Assembly: GCA_029721515.1 (NCBI GenBank)
Contig: CM056569.1
Location: 10,992,007-11,056,006, forward strand
Reading direction: 5' to 3'
DNA from: Synanceia verrucosa
Taxonomy: Eukaryota; Chordata; Actinopteri; Perciformes; Synanceiidae
DNA: 64,000 bases
In this document: positions 1 through 11,800 of the stretch, in pieces
Layout of the letters: each line of letters opens with the position of its first letter
Position numbering within the stretch: the stretch's first letter is position 1
Position numbers and translations under genes: made by a program
Notes under the pieces: generated by a model
What the model was told of the DNA's origin: nothing
Database searches by the model: none
What the model saw: only the letters and a program-made list of their open reading frames with translations

Positions 1-2084
1 TCCACACATGTCATGGCAGCTTCCGTCATCAGTGTGTGAATGTGTGTGTGAGTGGGTGAATGAATTGCTCTACATAAAGAACAAGGACTCGTATGTCCTG
101 ATGAAAAATATGTTTTTTTGTTTCCTTCATTGCCGAGTCAGAATGGAACCAAAAAAGAGAAAGGGACTGCTAAATGTTGCTGAGAGGCATCAAAGGGAAG
201 AAGTTTAGGGACCAAATATAAAGCTTTTCCTTAATAGTGGGAAAAATAATGTTGGGAGTGATTTATTTTCAGCAACCACCAACAATGCCATGTTATTACG
301 AGAGAAGGTGCCAGAAGAATAATCATCAGTCACTATATTATCACACCCCTCGTTCAGCCCAAATTCAGTAAAATCTTGTCATACAAATAACTTCAATCTG
401 CAAATGAGTCTGTAATAATGACATGTTATCAGATTATATTGCATTGCTTGTTTTTGCCTCTGTGTCATTCACGTATGCATTTGACAAATATTGTACAATA
501 CTGTGTTGGTGTGGCCTACAAAAAGTCTTTTTGTACCTGAACTACACACTTTGTTTTTTTCAACAGTTATGACCCGTCTGCCTCAAGTTGATATGACAGT
601 TGTTTAAAAAGTGTGTTAAACTGGAAATATCCTCGAGCTTTATGGCTGATTTCAATCGTTTTGGTTTGTATACAAACTTATCTCAGGTAATTTGAGTACT
701 TTACCATTTGAAGTTGGAAGAAGTGATTTGGATAAAACTGGAAAGCTGGGCGGTTGTTTTTTTGAGATGACTTATGGACATTCATGGGCTTGATGTGTCA
801 CATTTTATTCCAAATCCTCAACAAATTCTGTCAGAATTAAAATCTTGACATAACTATTCTTTGTTTTTTTAGCCTTTTACAGTACAATAAAGTCATCATC
901 AGACAAAGAATTTTTGACAAAATATTCAGTACAGAAACCCTCTGACCTGTATGCTGCTTTTGAAGAAAATATGTTAATTTTAATAACATAATTGACCTAA
1001 TGTAGTACTGAGTGGCAATAATTAAATGTATACATTCATTCTGCTGACTGGCATTTATAATTATTTCAGACACTCAATCAATATACATGCAGGAATAATA
1101 ATTTTGTTTCTTATTTCATGAACCACAAGGGGGCATCACAAGCTACTAGTGTGAAAATCTATTTGCTCGTACATAATATACACATCACAGTATCAATATG
1201 TTTACAAATTAAATCACTTTTATATACTATTATTGTTTCTACATTATATACAAGCGATTCAACAAGGTTCATTTTAAATCTGCGATCCCATAATGAAGCT
1301 TTTTCCTTTTCAGATGTGACGGCACAATGAAGTGGTCTAATACCCAGCGAACATGTGATATTCTACAGCATTAATGTGTTCAGTAATTTAACACAAATTG
1401 GAAAGTGTGAGGTGTATAATTTATTTTTCACTTGTGTCAGAGATAGCTGACGTTGGATATTAATTACAGAAGAAATGCATCATTGTTTTCAGAAAGAACA
1501 TGTCTGCGTGGAAATGGGTAATGATGCAATCGCTTGTTTTCCCTCCACTCTGTCAGTGACTTTTCATAAGCATTTTTGTGGAGTAAAAATCAAACAGAAA
1601 CATGACATTTTTACAAACAGTAAGGCACACAAACACAAATCAAGAAAAAAAAACGTTCTTGATGGAAATAAACACATTATTGCCAATAACATGAGTTAAA
1701 AAAAAAGAATACAATTGAGAAAAATGTGCTGTTTCTTTACTAACTAATGGATGACAAACATGCCTCACTGAGGACATTTTTACACTTTTGACAGTGTAGT
1801 GACATATGGAATGAAAAACAACATGACAAACTGTCAAATGGTTCTAAGTATTGACCAAAAATCAACCAAGCATCAAGTGTATGTCAGAATCCCGGCTGAT
1901 GGAATACTTCCTGTATCCAATATCCAAGTCATTAAGAGAAAGAAGATGAAAAAAGAGCACAAGTCAGATTGAAAGACTCAGTAAATTACTTACATAATGT
2001 CCAGACACTCCTCCAGTAGTTCCCAACAAGCAACAGGAAGTCAGAAAGTGAGACTTGTACCCAGCATGCCTTGTGTTTGCTCAC
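1..2084. other. Distal 3' UTR or intergenic DNA
   Basis: AT-rich sequence without a supportable gene. Positions about 10-70 (tgtgtgaatgtgtgtgtgag followed by tgggtgaatg) resemble a short degenerate interspersed-repeat motif common in fish. Other in-frame stretches here are under 80 codons and show no family signal. Confidence 0.5.
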
Positions 2085-3345
2085 ATTTAGGGTCAAGCAA
2101 TTGCTTTATTCACATACAGCAGGAACCAATCAGGCTGAATAGGAAGCGGGCTGGACGTCTGACCACAGGACAAGCAGGAGGAAAACAGCAGGAAGAGCAT
2201 TAGCTGACAATCCCAAAAAATGACGAGTATAGTACAAAATTACAGTGTTTGTATCGACAACCAAACCCACTGCCCTTTCTGAACAAACAGTGAATTAAAT
2301 GAACTAATCTAAAGACCTGAAATTCAGCCAAGAGCAAACTTTCCTTTAATACTGTACAACCGTCAATCTTTTGTACAACGACCATAATACCATATAAATA
2401 AGCTCAAACACTGCTCTGATCGTGTAAACCCCTCAACAGTGCTTCACAAAAAAAAAAAAAAACATTAATAGATGGTTTTCTTTACAGGGAATATACATAC
2501 ATAGGGCTGAATAAACCACACTGAAAGCAGCATTTATCTTACGACAAAAGGTTGTCTCATGTTATACTCTTGGTAAATATAGCTACCTGTGTGCTTCTGT
2601 AGACAAACCATTGATATTATGGTCCGATTTTGACATCAGTACAATCCTTGTGTTGTCTCATTCTAGTTGGCAAGTAAACATGAACAAAGTTGAAAAGTTT
2701 CTCATAGAGCTCTTATCTAACGCTTTATCTATAGTATATACAGTGAAAATGGTGTGATGGTGTTTTCTATAAATGTCTTCCTTGAAAGAGCAAAAAGACA
2801 AGAGCATGATGTTTAACTGCAGGGTGAGAACACTCTGGAATTGAGAGTTGGAATGTAACAACACAGAGTTGGGTTACAGATTTGTTCAGTTTTTTTTTGT
2901 TTTTTTTTGATGCTGTAAAAAGTCACAGTGATTTCACTTGGCAGTAAATCAAGTCAAGGTTGCGACTGAGAGAGAAGCATCCTGTGTGTCGTCATCGCAG
3001 TGTGATGCACTTTGAGCTCAGCAAACAGAGAAACACTCCAGAGACGAATGGTGGAAATCAACCTTGAAGTTAAGATGCTTTCACTTTTGAAGATTATATT
3101 GAAAACACCCTCTCCTTTCTAGTCATTTCTACATAATAAAGTTCCAACTAGTCAATAACGTGTTCAAAGGGCATCTCATTCCAGAGTGTTCGCACCGTAT
3201 TGCCTACTCCTACTTGTGGCCCACAGTAATGAACAACGTTGTATCTATGATCAAAAGTCTGCATAGCACACTGTACACAGTATGAGTCCAAGTTGGGCCA
3301 AGCTAAAGATGATGTTCTCTTCCAAAGCCTCCAGTCCGCCAAAAG
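2085..3345 (-). other. kcnip4: Probable kcnip4 3' UTR
   Basis: The first plain AATAAA on the reverse strand after the stop is at 2110-2105, with an ATTAAA at about 2350-2345. Further AATAAA copies lie at 1425-1420, 809-804 and 267-262, so the true end could be farther left. No coding potential is seen. T-runs at about 2890-2910 are A-runs in the transcript and could cause internal oligo-dT priming. Confidence 0.35.
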
Positions 3346-3393
3346 TTAAAGAACATTTTCAAAGAGGTGCATTGATCGCATGATGTTTTCATC
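3346..3393 (-). CDS. kcnip4: kcnip4 last coding exon (C-terminus)
   Basis: Reverse strand reads DENIMRSMHLFENVL then TAA (3348-3346), preceded by acceptor tgcacag at 3394-3400. This is the conserved KChIP C-terminal helix after EF-hand 4, which packs in the hydrophobic groove and affects Kv4 binding. The family usually ends SMQLFENVI; here it is SMHLFENVL, with Q to H and a terminal I to L change, both conservative enough to leave the gene intact. The intron to the previous exon is only 82 nt (3394-3475). Confidence 0.94.
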   Translation of the reverse strand, partial: DENIMRSMHLFENVL

Positions 3394-5768
3394 CTGTGCA
3401 CAGAAAGAAACAACGTCATGAGAAAATGTGTGTGTGCCCACAGCAGCGACAGACGTGTCGGGATATCCAGCTTACATTTTGGCAGCAGTCGATGAACTCG
3501 TCGATGGTTACCACTCCGTCTTTATTCTTATCCATCTTCTGTTGGAGGCAGAGAGAAGGAGAGATGAAGTCAGCCTCTTTATCATCACAGTGCAACGAGT
3601 GCTGCCAAGGACACACTTGCCTGAAAGAAAACTTCTACATGCTGGCGAGGCGTCTCCTCTCTGAGGACAGGGTATGTGCATTTTCCCATCATGTCATAGA
3701 TGGCCTTCATGATGTCTAGCATTTCCTGCAACACACAGAACACAAACCCAGCCCTCATTTACTCCTAATGGGACAACATTTTGGTTTCAAGTGCCAGAAA
3801 TGTTGAGCTGTAGAGATTTCTGTTGCTACTCCAATACAATAAGAAAGGAAATTTAATTTTTAGTGCTCAAATGATTGAAAAATGACACTTGGCAAACAAA
3901 GAGAGGCAACTTCGCTGTTAGTCTGGCTTATCCAGACCTCACTGTGGATGGCTTTTATTTGAACTACTCACTGCTAAAATATTATCGATGAAACCTGTGC
4001 ATGTTGTGGTTTACTGCTGTTCAGTCCACCACTTTGATCAAGACTGAAATATATGAGCTGCTGTTTGATTCAGGATGAAGTCTAAAGACATTTCTTTAGA
4101 TTTGGTACAGACAATCATGCCAACCTCGGGATGAATTGTCAAAACATTGGTGAGGCTCTAACTTTAAGTTCATGGACTGCTTTTTTATGTTCTGACTATT
4201 TCTACAGGTCACATCAACATAACAAATAGTAAAATACATTTTATTTCACCTAATACTTGTGTTTAACTTTTACAATTAAAATATATATTTTTCTTCCTTT
4301 GTTATTTCATACATAATGTAAATATTTATTCTATTTATTACTTATTCTGTCTTTGCTATTGTTTATTATTTTTTATTACTGTAATGCTGCTGGTGGGTGA
4401 ATTTCCCACAATGGGAGATAAATAAAACCATTCTATTCTATTTTATAACCATTATCACATAAGTTTCACTTGTCATTTATGACCAGTTAAATGCAAAACT
4501 AATGGCATCACCACCAGCCTGCACTTTGTGTTGAGTGCTAATAATCTACAGTCACTGGTGACACTGTTTAAAGGCACATACCTCTTTAGTGATATATCCA
4601 TCTTTATTTATATCATACAGGTTGAAAGCCCAGTTGAGTTTTTCCTGGATTGTGCCTCGCAGAAGGATAGAAAGGCCCATAACAAAGTCCTGGAGTGAAA
4701 ACAAGATTTACTGAGAACTGTATTAAATTAACACACTTAGAAAGTACTGGAAAACCCACGAGATAAACAAAAACATGAAGGAACAACAGTATTCACCATG
4801 CTCATTGAATGAAGGTAGTATTTCAGCATCAACATTTCAGGAAGGACATTATGTCCGGTGTTAATTAGAAGTAAATGATGAAACAGCACGAGTGCAGACA
4901 CTATAAATCAAAAATACCTCATTATTCAAGTTATTAACGTCTCATAATACGTGTCGGCCCCCAGGGAGCCCCCGGATTTTTGAAATGAATGGACTACACA
5001 TTAGCTCTGGTTTGGCATAATGACAGCTTTTCTGTCCTAATAAGCAAAAATATGGCCTTCATAAATATTCATCACATGTTCTCAGCATCACCAGTAGACT
5101 AGCTAGGAGTCATTTCAAATGATCAGGGATGCAGGTTACATAATTCCAGTGTAACGCCTCAGGGATCTGCAGTGTTGAAACTTTGAAAATGTTTAGTTTG
5201 ATGTAGTTGTGTAGAAGATTTCAGTGCTCCTCTGAAATTGTCAAAATTCCCAACAAACACACACACACACACAGTAGAGTATTCAATGACATGAAGGACA
5301 GTTCATTTTGTGTAGAAATAGAAATACGACGATACATACCTCAAAACTCACAGAGCCGTTGTGATCTGTGTCGAACGCATTGAACAGGAAATGTGCGTAT
5401 GTCGAAGCATCTTTGGAGAGAACAAAGACACACATGAGATGAAAATCACATCTTGATAAAAGCTCAGCGGACGCTCTCACTGCAGAAGCACGACATGGTT
5501 CAAAGGGAAGTTTTGCAGCTTTTCTGCACAACTTCAAAGAATCAGAGTGTATTTTCTGAACAATATGCTCAGAGCGTACAGTTTTTTTTATCACTGTGCT
5601 TTCTGTGTGCTGAGCCATTATATTTACTGGTCTGCCTCTCTTCTCCCTGAACTGATATATCAAAGCCCCCTAATGTTTTCTCTCTTGTTCCTCCGCTACA
5701 ATCTTTGCATAATGATGAGAGCAAACAACTCCAGTCTGCATAATACACACTATTCCTCCTCCCCCCCC

Positions 5769-5811
<43 letters not shown>

Positions 5812-8800
5812 TGCTAGATGTAAAGGGCATAACTTAGCACTGGATTTAGTGCAGTTTCTTCGAAATATGAGTGAAAGGGAATTTTTGCGTCAGTCCAGGA
5901 AACAGGAGGAGATAAGAAGCAGCGACACAAGCTGCAAAAACAAAGCAGTAGGCTCACTTGACACAAACCTCCTTGTGGGAAGAACTGTGCGTAGATGTCT
6001 TTGAAAGTGTCTTCGTTAACGACTCCACTGGGGCATTCCTGGAAGACAAATTGGAATATTGCACAGGTCATTCACTGTCTATATTAAACACTCCCTCCTC
6101 TATTAAAGTACTTGCCTTAAATCTTAAGACGTGCCAATCATGATCCAATGTGCATATGTGTGAAACCTCCCCTTCCCCTTTCATTGTAGAAGGACACCTT
6201 GCGTACAGCAAATAAACTTTTTAAATGAATATAATTGCATATTCATAGATTCCAGATTGTCCAAAGAGGTTTAACTATATGTATTTGCATAGCATTGTTT
6301 TTACTCCGATAAATTAATTTGACATGCCTTAGTCACTTCACTTTAGAGGGGATCTTAAACATTTAAAGAGCTGAACTAAAGCTACATAACCTCAGTGAAA
6401 ATGTTTCAAATGGTGGAAAATGTTGAACATAAATGGAAACAGCAGCTAAAATCTTGATTTTGCTGACCTCCCAGTGGCTGGACATGTAAAACGCATGTAT
6501 TTTAGTTTGATATTAAGTTATTCTTCAACACTTTTGATTATTTTATTCAACTGTTCATTGAGGAGAAATACATTTTCCCTCCTAAACCATGACTGATTCT
6601 CAGATATTATATAACAGATAAAGGCTCATGTTCCATTTGGTCGTATTCAAACTGCAAACCATCCAAGCCTCAGTACATACCTTGTCCACGTTCATTCAGT
6701 GTCATGCACCTGTGGTTGTCTTCAGTAGAAAAGACTGAATGCTCTTGTATAACACCGCAGACGAAGGCTGATTTAGTCTCTTTTCAAAGAAAAGCCCATA
6801 AGAGACTCAGTGGATGACCTTGCTCAGAGCACCATGGTGATAAAGCCAATTCATTTTGCAGGTTCAGTGTCTGCTTGGTGAGAGGATCCTGCATGACTGT
6901 GGCAGGATATTGAATCTTTGTATCTTTGAGGAAATGCTCCTCCTATATAGGAGGCACTTATGTCACTGGGTTTTCTATGTTGTACAAGCACACAAACCAC
7001 CACAGTCAGGGTTGCTGCAGGAGATCAAAGGTAAGGAACAGACTATATAGAGATGCATACAATGGTGGACACTTACCTGTTTGCATCTACATCTACAAGT
7101 TTGTCTGCATGAATCCCCTGATGATCTTCTGTTGAGGTGAGTTCACCAGTTTGGGGGAGTTTAGAGAGACAAAACGGGTCTGTCTCCATGTTGTAATCTG
7201 ACCTCATTTGATGAAGTCTAAGGAATGTGTCTGTTCACATTAATCTAGTGGATACATCCAAATTCCAAATTCCAAAATCCAGCAAAAACTGAGCAGCATC
7301 AGAATTATATTGGCAATTGTAGCATGGACTGATGAAGCAGAAATTCTTGATTTGACCTTTTTGGGGAAAATTATTGTGCAAAAAAACTGCAAGACAAACT
7401 ATTTTTGCTTTCTTGTCAAGAGTTAGGATAGGGAGATTGATACTGTTTTCATGACTATGCAGCAAATATGAAATAACAGCTTAGCTTTGTATAACATAGG
7501 CTGACTGATAGGAAACTGGCAGTAAACATGGCACCAGTCCAATACTCTTATTTGTTAAGGAAAAAGGCTCCTAATCTACGCACAAGAATCAAAGTGGCAG
7601 TTGGATTCTCTAAATGCTTGGCAAAGGTGCTTTTACTTCCAATGCTTTTTGATTTGCAGATGTGTTAGCATGTTGAACTAGCCGTGCACAGCTGTATGCT
7701 AAGCTAGTGTATCCTTCTCCTGGCTGTAGCTTGGTGGATATTGATTCTCATTTAACTCTCAGCAAGGCAGCGAATATGACTATACAAATGGTTTATGTTT
7801 TGTAATAGAATAGAAACTACTTTATTGATCCCAACCAGGGAAATTATTTTGCAGCAACAGCAAGAAGCAATATGAAAAAGTAAAAGTATTACTATTTACA
7901 AAAAAGTATAAGAAGTGCAATATAAAAACTATCAAAATGTATATACAGATCAATAAATAATTATGACCCGTGGTAAAATATTTATAGTGCAAATAAAGAG
8001 TAACGTGCAGTGAACTGTAGATGTATAACATATAGAGCATCAGTTAATTAGAGCTTTGTTTAAATTCTACAACACTGCATTAATGGGTTGACAGTAGTTG
8101 TCCTTTTATTGAGGAAGTGCACAAATTAATGTGATTAAGTGCTTAATGTGAGAAGGGGGAGAGTTTTCAAACATGTAACTTCACGTCTGTGTGTTTGGCT
8201 AATTACAGCTGCCATCACTAATAACACTGCTTAAATGGGACAGCAATAGTCCAGCAATAGTCAGCTCCTTCTTCTAACCTTGCTAACTCACAAAGCCGAA
8301 GGAAAACTGAAGGTTAGTGAAACTTTGTGATTGTTGAACTGCGTCTCGCACTGATGGCAGAATCCATCTGATCGTGTTTTATCATTTCTTTTCAGCCTTC
8401 TGATGACACGAGAGGGAGGCAGCTTCTCGACTGTGAATGATGCCTGTGTGTTATCGAGTTATCATCACGTACGGTGCCCCTGCAATTCAATTTAAAGTTG
8501 AGTGAAACAGTTGCACTCACTCAATGCCTGAACTGCCTTAAGGTTCCATCAGGATAAAGTTTGATGAAGCTAAAAGTCAGGACCTCATTCACACACTGTT
8601 CTCTACATGAGTCATTAATTTAGAGTATTTCACAAAGCTGTTTTCTTTTAATGCTTTTTGCTCTGCATCACTGAGGCACTGATAAATGACTAAATAACCC
8701 CATTAAGGACAAGACATCTTTTTCATTTTGGATATTTTATATCTATAATTTAAAGAATTTAGCGAAGCATAATCAGAAATGGGTGTCATTTTGCACCAGA

Positions 8801-11800
8801 AGTGATTCTTTTAATTGTAACCTACTTGCTAGATTTCTTAAAATGCAAAGTTGCAGTGTTAAGTGCATTTAGAGTAGTTTTTCATGTCTGTATATTTGTT
8901 TACCTCTAAATCAAAACTAAAATGATGGGCAAAAAGCAACTGGAATAATATATTGTTTTATGGAGAATAATAACAAACGATGGAATTTTTCATTTCCCTG
9001 ACATGTTTTTCCAAATCTCATGAAAGTGAGAGGTCAGACAATATGTTTGTATTAATATGATACACTTGTAAAATTAGCTCATCTGTGATAATAAAATATC
9101 AAATATAATCTGTGAAATGAAAAACCAGCCAGGCATGAAATTCCTTTCTGAGACTCGTGAAGCGATGCAGCAGTAAGCGGTGCGGGGAATGAAATAAACC
9201 TGTGAACAGAGGCATCATCGCTGATGGAATAGAAAGTGAGAGATCTTAATCTAATACCCCAGGCAGTGCCCCGGACTGTGAACTGTGAAAGCCCAGCAGG
9301 TTTAGCCAGACCTGAGGATAATATTGTGTTATTTCCTGTCATCTCAAGTCAAGGGATTCATGAAAAAAATGATTCACTCATCACCTTAAAGGTGACCTTT
9401 GCTAAAATTCCACCTTAAGACCAAGACCCAGAGCCGAAGGTCTTGTTTGGGTCCCTGCCAGACATATTACTGGATCTATGACAAAGCTCCAATTTGATCA
9501 TCTGCGCTTCAAGTGAGTGACTCGGAAAATCTTTTGTCAAGACAAATGACCTCATCCTGCCATTCACAGTCATTTGATTTGTTTGGAAACCCTGGACAAC
9601 AAGGACAAAGGGACACATTTCTCATCATGGGAACTACGCCAGCTTCTATTAATCTGGCTGGCCTTATATACTCTGCCAATGTCATCAGGTTGAGGCAAAA
9701 GAAATGAGCTGTTTGTGCCTGACAGTGGAAAAATGAGCTACACTTTGGGCTTAGTGATGAACTAAACCTATTTAGTGGATGCTTAGTGGTTGGCCTAATT
9801 TAGACTTCTGCCCAGCATCTGTCTAATTACACAGCAGTGATGAGTACCTTTGAATAAAAAGTAAAAGAGGTTTTAGAGCACAACAGTTCAGTGTGTTAGC
9901 ATGCTATAGCACTAAACACAAAGTACTGCTGGGGATGATGATGATATTTGGTCATAAATCAAAGTATTAGACACAACTGAAATGTTGACCTGATGATGGA
10001 TGAAAAATCAAACATAACTAAAGGTATTGCAGTTCATCATGAGGGGTCCATGCTTTTGTGTATCATCATCATTGTTGAAATATTTCAGACTCGACCCAAT
10101 TGGTCCAACTGTCCAATCAAATGACTGACCTAGCCACCAGGAGCTACAAAATAATAGCAATATGTAAAAAAAGAAAAAAAGCTGGGAAGGACGTATGCCA
10201 GATTCTCTCCCTTGGCATTAGAGGAAGTTAGAGTACGGCACAAATTAAAGGCCTCGTTATGACACTTCTTACCTCTTATTCTGTCTCAAGTGGAAGTGGA
10301 CTAATGGGCAGGCTTTACAGGGACTTGGCTGGAGCAGCAGAAAACTGAAGCCCCATGGGAATTCCTCTATACAGGACTCTCACTCTCCTCCTCTCTTTCA
10401 TTGCCACACAATTTGGGTTGAGTTAATTCTGGGTCATCTCATTACTCCTCACACCAGAGGTGACAATGAAGTGAGGTGGTTTTATATGGGCTGCTCTGGT
10501 GGACTTCGACCTCATTACTCATCAGAAATCTTCCACGATGCGTTGAAGATATGACCTGATTATTCTTGGCACAGTGAACAATGTGCAGAAAATTCAATTT
10601 TCTGTGGTAAGCACAACTGGACATGATGACATTTTATGCACAACGACAACTCAGCAATATGGCATTCATTAAAAGCATGATCATTATTTTATTCAGTGTT
10701 GTATAGAGTGGACGTTGAATAGCGGTGAGAAAGAAAAAGCTGTTGAAACTTCACCTCTTTGAGACGTTGATGTTATAAAACAGAATAAATCAAATAAAAT
10801 CAAAGGATAACCTGTTTTTTTGATGTCCAAGGGAGAACAAAGCCCACAGCTGTACATTATGCATGGTGCTGAGGGTGCATGGTGGCCCTGTGACTCACAT
10901 TCTTGAAGCCGCGGTAAAGGATCTGAAGCTCCTTGCGGGAGAAACGTGTCTGCGCCTCGAGCTGTTCCAGGCCCTCGGGGCGATGGCGGACTGTAGATAG
11001 TTCAAGCTCATCTTCAACGCTGTCTGGAGAGGAGGAGGAAGAAGGCCAGATGTGAACAGATGCTGGTGCGTCTGAGCATATGTCTGAGGCTTTGAGCTAT
11101 CCCTTTACACTTCCAAAGATCAGCAAAAAAAACAGACATAGCATCATGTCTGTGAAAAATGTCACACGAAACAGTCACTCATTCTATATGACAACAAAGA
11201 AAAATCCATTGAAATGATTCCATTTGGAAAGCCTTTATCTCTTTGTTATATCAGGTCCTTTCATTTGCAAATGTTACTTCACCAAACCAAACAAAAATTG
11301 AAAGTGCCTTTTCTTTTCTACGCCAAATACGGCTGCAGAGATAATTAATGTTATTGAGGCCCCAGAACAAAGTCCTTGTGGCAGGGAGCCTCTTCATGAA
11401 CCCTGTGAAACTTTTTAATGGGCTTGTAATGATGGCAGATGCTGTCTGGGTCCTATCACCAGCTGCACTGTCCTCGCAGTACAGCGTTTGACTCGTCTTG
11501 TTGGCGCAGGGTTTCTCATACACCTCAACTGTGACACAGTGTCTAAATGCCTCATTAGCTCCAAGGACACCATTGTGGCCCACATTTTCTTAAGTAATGC
11601 GTAGTGATAACATGATGAGTATGGCAAAATAGACTGCAAATGCAATATATATTATTATGAAAACCCTGTATATCACATCAAATCACACAACAACATCCTC
11701 TGGCTTCACTTATTCAACTGTTCAACCAAAATATTCTGTTCATCATCATGTGTGACCAAAGTGTACAATGAGTGTGTGACTTCCCAAACCAAGAAAAGCC

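Noticed and set aside
1..800. Neighbouring gene downstream of kcnip4
   Set aside because: No exon with splice sites or recognisable peptide was found; the short open frame at 8-208 starts in a dispersed repeat-like motif.
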